A DNA stretch of 64,000 nt from an alpha proteobacterium BAL199 (GTDB lineage: Bacteria > Pseudomonadota > Alphaproteobacteria > Thalassobaculales > Thalassobaculaceae). The stretch is from NCBI GenBank assembly GCA_000171835.1, contig ABHC01000024.1, positions 1 through 64,000 of the forward strand, read 5' to 3'. The number at the start of each line of letters is the position of its first letter. Positions within the stretch are counted from its first letter, which is position 1. The notes under the pieces were generated by a model. The model did not search any database. It was not told where the DNA came from and saw nothing but the letters and a program-made list of their open reading frames with translations. Shown here one piece after another: positions 32,360 to 39,932 of this stretch. A program made the translations under genes and the position numbers.

Positions 32360-32866
32360 AAGATCGAGCGGTACATCGATCCGGTGGGCCTCGAAGTCGG
32401 CGAAGGGCAGCCGGAGCGTCCGCCATTCCGGCCGCGCGATGAAGCTCTGACGATAGGACTGCCAGGGGCGGGCCACATCCGCCGTGCGCAGGTGCAGATT
32501 GTAGCTCTCGTCTTTACCGATGACGTCGATTTCGATACCCGCCCAATGACTTGCGTCGATGGGGGCGCCATCGGGTGCGAGGTCGACTGCGATCTGGAGG
32601 AAGCCGCCGTTGTTCTCGAGGCTCACATCGCCACGCATGTGAATCGCTTCCCGGTCCTGCACGACCTCGCGCAGCATCGTGCCGTTCGAGAGCCCGCCCA
32701 TGACGCGGTCGGCGATCAGTTCCCAAGAGGCGCCGTTGCTCGCACGCGGCGACGGCTGGCTCAGGTCGTCGATCACATCGGTCGTTGCGGCCAAGCTTCG
32801 GCTCCATCCGAGACCCGTCGCGATCATCGCGGCAGGCAAGACCATGGCTGTGCGCCTGTTGATCAT
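32273..32866 (-). CDS. CIA30-family protein with Tat-like signal
   Basis: 197 aa from ATG 32,866 with GGAGG seven bases upstream. The signal region (NRRTAMVLPAAMIATGLGW, then SRSLAA) has twin arginines and is probably cleaved. The mature part matches the CIA30 (NADH:ubiquinone oxidoreductase intermediate-associated protein 30) fold: SWELIADRVMGGLSNGTM, NNGGFLQIAVDLA, GIEIDVIGKDESYNLHLRT and LRRIGIVAIGRAF. Bacterial members are exported and of unknown role. It interrupts the methyltransferase/DUF7220 order and lies opposite to its neighbours, so it was inserted into the prophage as a passenger. Confidence 0.8.
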   Translation of the reverse strand: MINRRTAMVLPAAMIATGLGWSRSLAATTDVIDDLSQPSPRASNGASWELIADRVMGGLSNGTMLREVVQDREAIHMRGDVSLENNGGFLQIAVDLAPDGAPIDASHWAGIEIDVIGKDESYNLHLRTADVARPWQSYRQSFIARPEWRTLRLPFADFEAHRIDVPLDLSKLRRIGIVAIGRAFHADISIAGVRFHS

Positions 32867-32926
32867 TGTGCACCTCCAATCCGTATCACCCTCGGCCCCG
32901 ACCGCAAATGAACCTCGGGAAATCGT

Positions 32927-33151
32927 ATGAAGCAGTCGCGTGTCATGTCGATGATCGAAGCCGCGATGAACGTTGTGGTCGGCTACCTGCTGGCCATCGC
33001 CACGCAGATCGTCGTGTTCCCGTGGTTCGGGATCGAGACGGGGCTTGCCGAGCACATGACCATCGGCCTCGCCTTCGTGGGGGTGTCGCTGTTGCGCGGC
33101 TACGCGCTGCGGCGACTGTTCGAGATGGTCCGGGTGCGCGGCGCCCAATGA
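32927..33151 (+). CDS. DUF7220 small membrane protein, copy 2
   Basis: 74 aa, same as copy 1 at 15,027-15,251 except Met for Thr at position 14. Two transmembrane helices. It keeps its convergent partner and terminator but has lost the methyltransferase upstream. Confidence 0.75.
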   Translation: MKQSRVMSMIEAAMNVVVGYLLAIATQIVVFPWFGIETGLAEHMTIGLAFVGVSLLRGYALRRLFEMVRVRGAQ

Positions 33152-33182
33152 GAGACCGCCGCCCCCGAAGGACGGCGGTCTC
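33152..33182. terminator. Bidirectional hairpin terminator, copy 2
   Basis: GAGACCGCCG / CGGCGGTCTC stem between the convergent DUF7220 and DUF3489 stops, same as 14,996-15,026 in reverse orientation. Confidence 0.6.
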
Positions 33183-33205
33183 CACGATTGGCAGCTGTCG
33201 CTCGG

Positions 33206-33778
33206 TCAGGCTGGCGGCAAGCGGTAAATCCGCCCGCGACCATCGATCTTCTCCGACGTCACGTCGAGACCGAGCTTCTTCTTCAGCGCGCCGGCGATAG
33301 CACCCCTGACCGTGTGAGCTTGCCATTCGAGGGTCTCAGCGATCTCAGCGATGGTGGCGCCTTCGGGACGCCCCAGCATGGCGATCAGCTGGGCCTGCTT
33401 GGTGCCCTCGCGCGGTGTCCGCGGCTTGGACGCGGGCTTCGTCGCGGTCGCGGCTTCCGTCGCGGTGTCCTCGGCCGGCGCCTCAATGGCGCCCTTCGGC
33501 TCGCTGTCGGCGCTTTCCGGCGCGATGCGGATGGCGGCCAGTCCGGTCCGGGTCGCGACCAGCGTGGTGCCATGCCCGTCGCCGGTCTCGCGCCATACAG
33601 GCTCCCCTTTGCGGGGGTCGGCATCGACCTCCTCGACGAGGCCTTTGGCGACCATGGTATCCACCACCTTGGTGGCGGCACCTCCGCGCAGGGAGCCGGG
33701 AAGTGGCAGGACGTTGTGGCCCTCGCGCTCAGCGGCGGCGCGGAGGATTGCGGCTTGCGTGTCAGTGAGCTTGGTCAT
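33206..33778 (-). CDS. DUF3489 domain protein, copy 2
   Basis: 190 aa. Same architecture as copy 1 with about a dozen substitutions spread over the protein, mostly conservative or in the linker. The even spread and the intact frame suggest both copies were under selection for some time, as expected for two related phages or an old duplication. Confidence 0.75.
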   Translation of the reverse strand: MTKLTDTQAAILRAAAEREGHNVLPLPGSLRGGAATKVVDTMVAKGLVEEVDADPRKGEPVWRETGDGHGTTLVATRTGLAAIRIAPESADSEPKGAIEAPAEDTATEAATATKPASKPRTPREGTKQAQLIAMLGRPEGATIAEIAETLEWQAHTVRGAIAGALKKKLGLDVTSEKIDGRGRIYRLPPA

Positions 33779-33875
33779 GGGGTCGTCTCCTTGGTCGGGA
33801 CCGCGCCCGTCGCGGCCCTTCTACGACCCCAAGCCGCGCGGCATGGCGCGGCCGGAGTTCGGGCGGTAGCCGGGT

Positions 33876-33926
33876 TCACTCGGCGTGTTCGCCCTCCTTG
33901 AAGGCGGCGTCGGTGATGCGGTTTAG
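33876..33926 (-). pseudogene. Truncated copy of the 73-aa phage gene
   Basis: Only the last ~16 codons (ending ITDAAFKEGEHAE) remain. The rest was removed where IS1380 copy 2 now begins. The intact copy is 14,081-14,302. Confidence 0.75.
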
Positions 33927-35594
33927 CCCGCATTCCCCAAGTAATCCGGTGATTTAGCTGTCGTGGACATGGTATTTCTGATACAAATCATGGTGTTGAT
34001 TGCTGCGAGGGACGGGTTTCATGGATCACCCATCGGGTGCGGGTTCGCAGCGGGCAGATCGGGTGGATTTCGACCCTCGTGTTCGGCTGGAATTCAAGGG
34101 CGCGCTGCTGAGTTCGGACGGCGGTCTTTTGGTGATGCGCGAGATGGATGACGCGCTCGGGCTGTCCGCTCTGGCGTCAGCGGCGCTGTGCGACACCCGC
34201 CGAGGCAAAAACACCGTCCACCGGCTCGACGGGCTATTCCGGCAGTCAGTGTTCGGTCGTCTGGCCGGATATGAAGATGTAAACGATGCCGACCGTCTCG
34301 CCCTCGATCCGGTCATGCGCCAGGTCGTGGGCGGCAGGACTGTCGATGCGCAGGCGGCCTCGGCCTCGCAGATGGGGCGGTTCGAGACGGAGACGCTGGC
34401 CTTGGCCGAGAACCGGGCGGCGCTGGCCGACTTGAACGGGCAATGGATCGACCGGTTTCATGATCGCAACGGGCTGAAGTTCATCGTGCTGGACATGGAC
34501 AGCTCGGTCAGCCCAACCCATGGCAATCAGGAAGGGTCCGCCTGGAACGGGCACTTTGACTGCACCTGCTACCACCCGAACTTCTTGTTCAACCAGTTCG
34601 GCATGCTGGAACGCTGCGCCCTGCGCCACGGCAACGTCCACAGCGCCGACGGCTGGCGGGACGTGCTCGACCCGGTGATCGCTCGCTATGCCAAACGTGA
34701 CATCCTGCGGTTCTTCCGTGCTGACGCCGCCTACGCGATACCGGCAATCTATGTGCGGCTGGAAGAAGCAGGCTATTTCTATGCCATCCGGCTGCCCGCC
34801 AACAACGTCCTGCGTGAGAAGATCGCGCACCGGCTGACGCGGCCCGTGGGGCGGCCGTCGCTGACCAAGGTCAAGCGGTACTTCGTCGATTTCGACTATC
34901 AGGCGGCGTCTTGGGACAAGGAACGCCGTGTGATCGCCAAGATCGAATGGCACCCGGGCAAGCTGTTCCCCCGCGTGGGTTTCATCGTCACCAACTTGCC
35001 GATGGAGCCGGATTGGGTGATGGGCTTCTATAACCAGCGCGGCACCGCCGAGCAGCACATCAAGGAAGGTAAATACGCCTTCCATTGGACGCGGCTGTCG
35101 TGCCGGAAGTTCCGCGATAACGAGGTGCGGCTGCAATTGCATGCACTGGCCTACAATCTGGCAACCTTCCTGCGCTGTATCGAACTGCCCGAGGCCATGG
35201 CGGACTGGTCATTGACCAGCCTGCAACTCAAGCTGATCAAGATCGGCGCCCGCGTCGTGCGTCACGCTCGCGCCATCACCTTCCAACTGGCCGAGGTAGC
35301 CGTCACCGGCCCGATGGTCCGCGCCATCCTCGCCGTGATCCGCCGCCTTCGAGAGCCACCGCTATGCGCGTGACCGAGGTCCAGGCCAAAACTGAACGAA
35401 AGCGGCAGGACAAGTCTGCCCGATGCGCTGAAAAACGTCGCCGCCGGGCCGGGATGCTGCGGGTTTACGGGCCGATTCGCCCAACTTCGGGCGTTTGCGC
35501 GACCACAGACCCCGCGCGGGGCGGAAAACGCTTGATCCGCTGGCGCAGTCAGGCGATCTTGACGTCAGAAGGCACGCCGCTTGGGGAATGTCGG
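33927..35594 (+). mobile_element. IS1380-family insertion sequence, copy 2 (1,668 bp)
   Basis: Left end CCCGCATTCCCCAAG; right end, read inward, CCGACATTCCCCAAG. Same ends as copy 1 but opposite orientation and clearly diverged in sequence. Flanking pentamers differ (TTTAG left, CTTCA right), so there is no target duplication. The left flank is prophage and the right flank is the TPR gene leader. This points to an IS-adjacent deletion that removed the prophage right arm. Confidence 0.85.
34021..35373 (+). CDS. IS1380-family transposase, copy 2
   Basis: 450 aa, starting MDHPSGAGSQRADRVDFDPR. The catalytic regions are kept (FIVLDMDSSVSPTHG, FFRADAAYAIP, FYNQRGTAEQHIKEGK). It differs from copy 1 at many positions, mainly in the middle third (PANNVLREKIAHRL against KKNAVLEGCIAHRL). 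It is intact. Confidence 0.93.
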   Translation: MDHPSGAGSQRADRVDFDPRVRLEFKGALLSSDGGLLVMREMDDALGLSALASAALCDTRRGKNTVHRLDGLFRQSVFGRLAGYEDVNDADRLALDPVMRQVVGGRTVDAQAASASQMGRFETETLALAENRAALADLNGQWIDRFHDRNGLKFIVLDMDSSVSPTHGNQEGSAWNGHFDCTCYHPNFLFNQFGMLERCALRHGNVHSADGWRDVLDPVIARYAKRDILRFFRADAAYAIPAIYVRLEEAGYFYAIRLPANNVLREKIAHRLTRPVGRPSLTKVKRYFVDFDYQAASWDKERRVIAKIEWHPGKLFPRVGFIVTNLPMEPDWVMGFYNQRGTAEQHIKEGKYAFHWTRLSCRKFRDNEVRLQLHALAYNLATFLRCIELPEAMADWSLTSLQLKLIKIGARVVRHARAITFQLAEVAVTGPMVRAILAVIRRLREPPLCA

Positions 35595-35673
35595 CTTCAC
35601 TTCCTGGCAACGTTCTTCGGGGTAAAATCAGGAACCGGCCGTTGTGGCCGAGAGGACGGTCAGGGGAGATTCT

Positions 35674-36888
35674 ATGGATCCGGCGACGTTGACGGCGATC
35701 TACGCCGTGCTTGCCACGCTTGGGCTGGTGGCGACGGACACCTATTACAACGCCAACACGATGTATCTCGACACCACCGTGGCCGAGGCGGTGGCCGAGG
35801 AGGGCTACACCCCCTACGTCATCGACGGCATCTTCATCGCCGAGGTGAAGAAGATCACCAAGACCCCCTCGCTGGTGGCGGCGCCGACGATCCAGTCGAG
35901 CAAGACCAAGCCGGTGTCGGCGGCGCTGGCCCAGGCGGCCGGGCTGGAATCCGCGTTGGGAGCCATCCACAGCCTGATGGGCATCATTCCGCCGAAGATG
36001 GTCACCAGCGTGATCGTCGAGGACGAGACCAAGCGCGTGCAGGTGGTGCAGAACGGCCCGGACGGCCGCGTCGCCGAGTACGTCGTCGCCGACGAGATGA
36101 AGCTGAAGCTGATCCTGACCGGCTACGACCCGAAGTCCGGGTACTTCGACATCGAGGTCAAGGGGCACACCGAGGAAGACGACTTCGACCACATGATCCG
36201 CGACGCGGCGTTCGCCGCCGTGCTGAAGCTCGACCCCTACCTCGCGACCCTCTACGACCTGAACTACCGCGCCGTGAACGACAAGGATCTGACGCCGGCG
36301 AAGGAGCTGATCGAGGATCAGCTCGACAAGATTCCAAGCGTCGTGGGCCACAGCCACCGGGCGCTCACCGAGAACCTGCGCGGCATTCTGGCCCTGCTGG
36401 AGCGCGATCAGGTGGTCGCCCGCGAGTATTTCCTGAAGGCCCAGGCCTCGAACCCGCGCCAGCCGATCGGGTTTCTGAACTGCGCGTTCCTCGACGTGCA
36501 CGAGGACCGCTTCGAGGAGGCGATCCGGAACGTCGAGAAGGTCGTCTACCCGACCTACTGGCCGATGACCAGCAACCCGGTCCTGCTGTCGAGCGCCTAC
36601 GTCATCAAGGGCGTGGCGGAGACCGAGACCGAGAAGTTCAAGGCGGCCGAGGCCAGCTTCCAGAAGGCCGCGGCCCTGAATCCGCAATCCTCCGAGGTCT
36701 TCGTCTACTGGGCCCGGATGCTGCGCAAGTTGGGACGGCCGGCGGAGGCCGAGCGCAAGATGTTCCAGGCGCGCCAGAACTCGGAGTTCTTCGAGAACTA
36801 CCCGGAGATGGCGCTGCTGTACTTCTGGCTGACCGAGGAGGGCACCCAGCCGTTCGACCGGCGCACCAGCCAGGCCGAGGCGCTCTGA
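35674..36888 (+). CDS. TPR-repeat protein with N-terminal hydrophobic helix
   Basis: 404 aa from ATG 35,674 (AGGGGAGATTCT before it). An N-terminal hydrophobic stretch (LTAIYAVLATLGLVATDTYY) could be an uncleaved signal anchor. The middle has a VTSVIVEDETKRVQVVQNGP beta region. From about residue 225 there are TPR-like helices (NLRGILALLERDQVVAREYF, KGVAETETEKFKAAEASFQK, VYWARMLRKLGRPAEAERKM). I recognise no specific family. It is the first chromosomal gene right of the prophage. Whether it once belonged to the T6SS locus left of the prophage cannot be decided. Confidence 0.65.
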   Translation: MDPATLTAIYAVLATLGLVATDTYYNANTMYLDTTVAEAVAEEGYTPYVIDGIFIAEVKKITKTPSLVAAPTIQSSKTKPVSAALAQAAGLESALGAIHSLMGIIPPKMVTSVIVEDETKRVQVVQNGPDGRVAEYVVADEMKLKLILTGYDPKSGYFDIEVKGHTEEDDFDHMIRDAAFAAVLKLDPYLATLYDLNYRAVNDKDLTPAKELIEDQLDKIPSVVGHSHRALTENLRGILALLERDQVVAREYFLKAQASNPRQPIGFLNCAFLDVHEDRFEEAIRNVEKVVYPTYWPMTSNPVLLSSAYVIKGVAETETEKFKAAEASFQKAAALNPQSSEVFVYWARMLRKLGRPAEAERKMFQARQNSEFFENYPEMALLYFWLTEEGTQPFDRRTSQAEAL

Positions 36889-36905
36889 GCCGTCGCGCGA
36901 TCAAC

Positions 36906-36938
36906 CGGGACGGCCGGCCGGATACTCCGGCCGTCCCG
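36906..36938 (+). terminator. Hairpin terminator after the TPR gene
   Basis: CGGGACGGCCGG (36,906-36,917) pairs with CCGGCCGTCCCG (36,927-36,938) over 12 bp with a 9-base loop, 18 bases after the TPR stop and before the convergent panE tail. No T-run. Confidence 0.65.
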
Positions 36939-36945
36939 AACGCGC

Positions 36946-36985
36946 TCAGAAACCGCTCTCGCGGGCCCGGATCAGCTTCGCCACC
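36946..36985 (-). pseudogene. panE-like gene, last 12 codons
   Basis: Minus-strand frame ends KLIRARESGF and stop. It is the missing end of the fragment at 37,802-38,174, which ends VNDAVA on the opposite strand. The 8-mer GGTGGCGA borders the IS6 element at both places, so the parts were adjacent before an inversion. Confidence 0.8.
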
Positions 36986-37801
36986 GGTGTTGTCACGTTA
37001 ACTCGTCGAGTTAGCAAGTTGGCATGCCGGTCGTTGATCAAGCGGCATGTGCCGCGGATTTCCAAGCTTCGAACGCTTCGAGCCGATGGTAGCGAATGGT
37101 GAGGGCGGAACGACGGCGGGCTGGGACAGAGTAACGATTGCGGGTTGCGGATTGCATAGACACGAAGCGTTGTAATCCACCCGGTGATCGGAAGCCTTGC
37201 ATCACCCGCTCTCGTTTTCGGAAGGGCAAGTGGCTGTTCTCGGCGCGGTTATTGAGCCCCTTGTGTGACCAATGATCAAGGCCAGGCGCGACCTCGCGCT
37301 TGGCGGCCCCATATGAGCGCAGTTTGTCCGTAATGATCCTTTTGGGCACGAAGCCCCAACGTTTCATCAGCTTGATCAAAAGCCGCTTTGCAGCGCGCTT
37401 GTCTCGCTTCGATTGTAAGATTTCCTCAAGAACGACACCGTGTTGGTCGACGGCGCGCCACAGCCAGTATGACCGGCCCGCGATCTTCACGACGACTTCG
37501 TCCAGATGCCAAACATCACCAGGGCGAGGCTGCCGTCGCCGCAGAACGTGGGCGATCCGGGGACCGAACTTGACGGTCCAGCGCCGGATCGTCTCATACG
37601 AAACGTCCACACCACGTTCCAGCATAAGCTCCTCGACCTCGCGCAGGCTCAAGTTGAACCGGGCGTAGAGCCAGACAACATGAGAAATGATCTGAGGCGG
37701 AAAGCGGTGGCGCTTGTAGCTGATTTTCTCTGTTTGCATCGACACCGCCTACGCCCGGATCATTGAACCCGCAACCTCAGGCACGTTAACGTGACAACAC
37801 C
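36986..37801 (-). mobile_element. IS6-family insertion sequence, left copy (816 bp)
   Basis: Terminal inverted repeats GGTGTTGTCACGTTAAC at both ends; one transposase gene. Outer flank carries the 8-bp GGTGGCGA (minus strand), shared with the inner flank of the right copy. The right copy has the same length and an identical transposase, so duplication was recent. Confidence 0.92.
37038..37745 (-). CDS. IS6-family transposase (left copy)
   Basis: 235 aa with the IS6 DDE catalytic core: [20 protein letters not shown] (first Asp), [16 protein letters not shown] (second Asp) and [16 protein letters not shown] (Glu). The N-terminal helix-turn-helix ([19 protein letters not shown]) binds the ends. 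Intact. Confidence 0.95.
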   Translation of the reverse strand: MSMQTEKISYKRHRFPPQIISHVVWLYARFNLSLREVEELMLERGVDVSYETIRRWTVKFGPRIAHVLRRRQPRPGDVWHLDEVVVKIAGRSYWLWRAVDQHGVVLEEILQSKRDKRAAKRLLIKLMKRWGFVPKRIITDKLRSYGAAKREVAPGLDHWSHKGLNNRAENSHLPFRKRERVMQGFRSPGGLQRFVSMQSATRNRYSVPARRRSALTIRYHRLEAFEAWKSAAHAA

Positions 37802-38174
37802 CGCCGAACTTCTAAACCCGACATCCACCAGATGATCTGGGAGAAGCTGATCTGCAACTGCGCGGTCTCGGGGCCGTGCTGCATCACCGGGCTGACGGTC
37901 GGCCAGGTTCTCGACAACCCCGACGCCTGGAGCATCGCCAGCGCCTGCGCGGCCGAGGCCGACGCGGTCGCCCGGGCCAAGGGAATCAAGCTCGGCTTCG
38001 ACGACGTGGCGAGCTACGTGCGGGCCTTCGGCGCGAAGATCCCGCACTCCAAGCCCTCGATGCTGCAGGACCACGTCGCGCGCCGGCCCTCGGAGATCGA
38101 CGCCATCAACGGGGCGATTCCCGCCGAAGCCGCCAAGGTCGGGCTGTCGGCGCCGGTCAACGACGCGGTGGCGA
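37802..38174 (+). pseudogene. 2-dehydropantoate 2-reductase-like (PanE/ApbA) C-terminal fragment
   Basis: Open frame from the IS6 end: TSKPDIHQMIWEKLICNCAV, then CITGLTVGQVLDNPDAW, then PSMLQDHVARRPSEIDAING and APVNDAVA. These are the C-terminal helices of the PanE family, including the SMLQD(V/H) and IDxINGAI motifs that bind the substrate. PanE reduces ketopantoate for coenzyme A synthesis, though many paralogs act on other 2-oxoacids. The NADP-binding N-terminal half is lost and the tail is inverted to 36,946. Not functional. Confidence 0.85.
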
Positions 38175-38990
38175 GGTGTTGTCACGTTAACGTGCCTGAG
38201 GTTGCGGGTTCAATGATCCGGGCGTAGGCGGTGTCGATGCAAACAGAGAAAATCAGCTACAAGCGCCACCGCTTTCCGCCTCAGATCATTTCTCATGTTG
38301 TCTGGCTCTACGCCCGGTTCAACTTGAGCCTGCGCGAGGTCGAGGAGCTTATGCTGGAACGTGGTGTGGACGTTTCGTATGAGACGATCCGGCGCTGGAC
38401 CGTCAAGTTCGGTCCCCGGATCGCCCACGTTCTGCGGCGACGGCAGCCTCGCCCTGGTGATGTTTGGCATCTGGACGAAGTCGTCGTGAAGATCGCGGGC
38501 CGGTCATACTGGCTGTGGCGCGCCGTCGACCAACACGGTGTCGTTCTTGAGGAAATCTTACAATCGAAGCGAGACAAGCGCGCTGCAAAGCGGCTTTTGA
38601 TCAAGCTGATGAAACGTTGGGGCTTCGTGCCCAAAAGGATCATTACGGACAAACTGCGCTCATATGGGGCCGCCAAGCGCGAGGTCGCGCCTGGCCTTGA
38701 TCATTGGTCACACAAGGGGCTCAATAACCGCGCCGAGAACAGCCACTTGCCCTTCCGAAAACGAGAGCGGGTGATGCAAGGCTTCCGATCACCGGGTGGA
38801 TTACAACGCTTCGTGTCTATGCAATCCGCAACCCGCAATCGTTACTCTGTCCCAGCCCGCCGTCGTTCCGCCCTCACCATTCGCTACCATCGGCTCGAAG
38901 CGTTCGAAGCTTGGAAATCCGCGGCACATGCCGCTTGATCAACGACCGGCATGCCAACTTGCTAACTCGACGAGTTAACGTGACAACACC
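38175..38990 (+). mobile_element. IS6-family insertion sequence, right copy (816 bp)
   Basis: Same length and same GGTGTTGTCACGTTAAC ends as the left copy, opposite orientation. Inner flank GGTGGCGA; outer flank CCTCATCG, which does not match the left copy's inner flank (CGCCGAAC) in either orientation. Confidence 0.92.
38231..38938 (+). CDS. IS6-family transposase (right copy)
   Basis: 235 aa, amino-acid identical to the left copy, intact DDE residues. The intervening 373 bp plus both copies could form a pseudo-composite unit, but the cargo is only a gene fragment. Confidence 0.95.
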   Translation: MSMQTEKISYKRHRFPPQIISHVVWLYARFNLSLREVEELMLERGVDVSYETIRRWTVKFGPRIAHVLRRRQPRPGDVWHLDEVVVKIAGRSYWLWRAVDQHGVVLEEILQSKRDKRAAKRLLIKLMKRWGFVPKRIITDKLRSYGAAKREVAPGLDHWSHKGLNNRAENSHLPFRKRERVMQGFRSPGGLQRFVSMQSATRNRYSVPARRRSALTIRYHRLEAFEAWKSAAHAA

Positions 38991-39912
38991 CCTCATCGGC
39001 ATGCAGTCGACGCTGGAACAGACCCGGGAACAGGAGCGCCGCGCCGCCGGTGAGAAAGAGGCCCGGTCGACCAAGCTGAACGCGCTAACCAGCACCTTCG
39101 ATTCCGAAGTCTCGACCGTCCTCAAGACCGTCGCCTCGGCGTCGAACGAGTTGCAAACCACCGCCGCGTCCTTGACGGCGACCGCCGAGCAGACCAGCCA
39201 GCAATCCCTGGCGGTGGCCGCCGCTGCCGAGGAGGCGGGTACCAACGTCGAAACCGTGGCAGCGGCCTCCGAGGAACTGTCGAGCTCCATCTCAGAGATC
39301 AGCAATCAGGTCAGGCAATCGAGCGATGTCGCCAACCGGGCCAAAGACGAAGCCGACCAGGCGAATGCCAAGGTCAAGGGTTTGGCAGCCGCGGCCCAGC
39401 AGATCGGCGAGGTTGTCACCTTGATCAGCGACATCGCGGCACAGACCAATCTGCTGGCGCTGAACGCCACCATTGAAGCCGCTCGAGCCGGAGAATCTGG
39501 ACGGGGATTCGCCGTGGTTGCCGCCGAGGTTAAGAACCTGGCCAGCCAGACGTCCAAAGCCACCGAGGAGATCTCGGCACAGATCGCCGCCATTCAGTCC
39601 GCCACCACTGAATCCGTTCATTCCATCGAGTCGATCAGCAAGGTGATCGACGAGGTCAATCAGATCTCGACGATGATCGCCTCTGCAGTCGAGCAACAAG
39701 CCGCCGCAACGGCGGAGATCGCCCGCAACGTCCAGCAGGCGGCCAACGGAACCAACGAGGTGACCCAGAACATTGCCGGTGTGAAGGACGCTGCCGAGGA
39801 CACCGGCGCAGCGGCTGCCCAGGTGCTCACGTCGTCAACCGAACTGTCGCAGCAGGCCGAGAAGCTTCGCGGCCAGGTCGAGCGGTTCCTGCAGGACGTC
39901 AAGGTGGCTTAG
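38991..39912 (+). pseudogene. Methyl-accepting chemotaxis protein, signalling domain only
   Basis: From the IS6 end the frame reads [20 protein letters not shown], then a complete MCP cytoplasmic hairpin with the tip [20 protein letters not shown] and [20 protein letters not shown], ending [11 protein letters not shown]. The sensor, transmembrane helices and most of the HAMP domain are gone. The frame is open back into the IS, so a soluble fragment starting at ATG 39,001 or within the IS could be made. Receptor function is lost. It converges with the FkbM gene. Confidence 0.88.
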
Positions 39913-39932
39913 GGACAGATCGTCCGGCGGGC

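Larger units (their letters stand above)
32927..33923. repeat. Large inverted repeat, right copy (~1 kb)
   Basis: Reverse complement of 14,255-15,251. It ends where IS1380 copy 2 begins. The two copies enclose about 17.7 kb that holds the repressor, early genes and replication operon; recombination between them would invert that segment. Confidence 0.85.

Noticed and set aside
25318-35594. Composite transposon formed by the two IS1380 copies
   Set aside because: The copies are diverged and the left one has its own flanking ATGAA pair, so they arrived separately.
36986-38990. Composite transposon formed by the two IS6 copies
   Set aside because: The copies are inverted and enclose only a broken panE fragment; the shared 8-mer shows inversion, not transposition of cargo.
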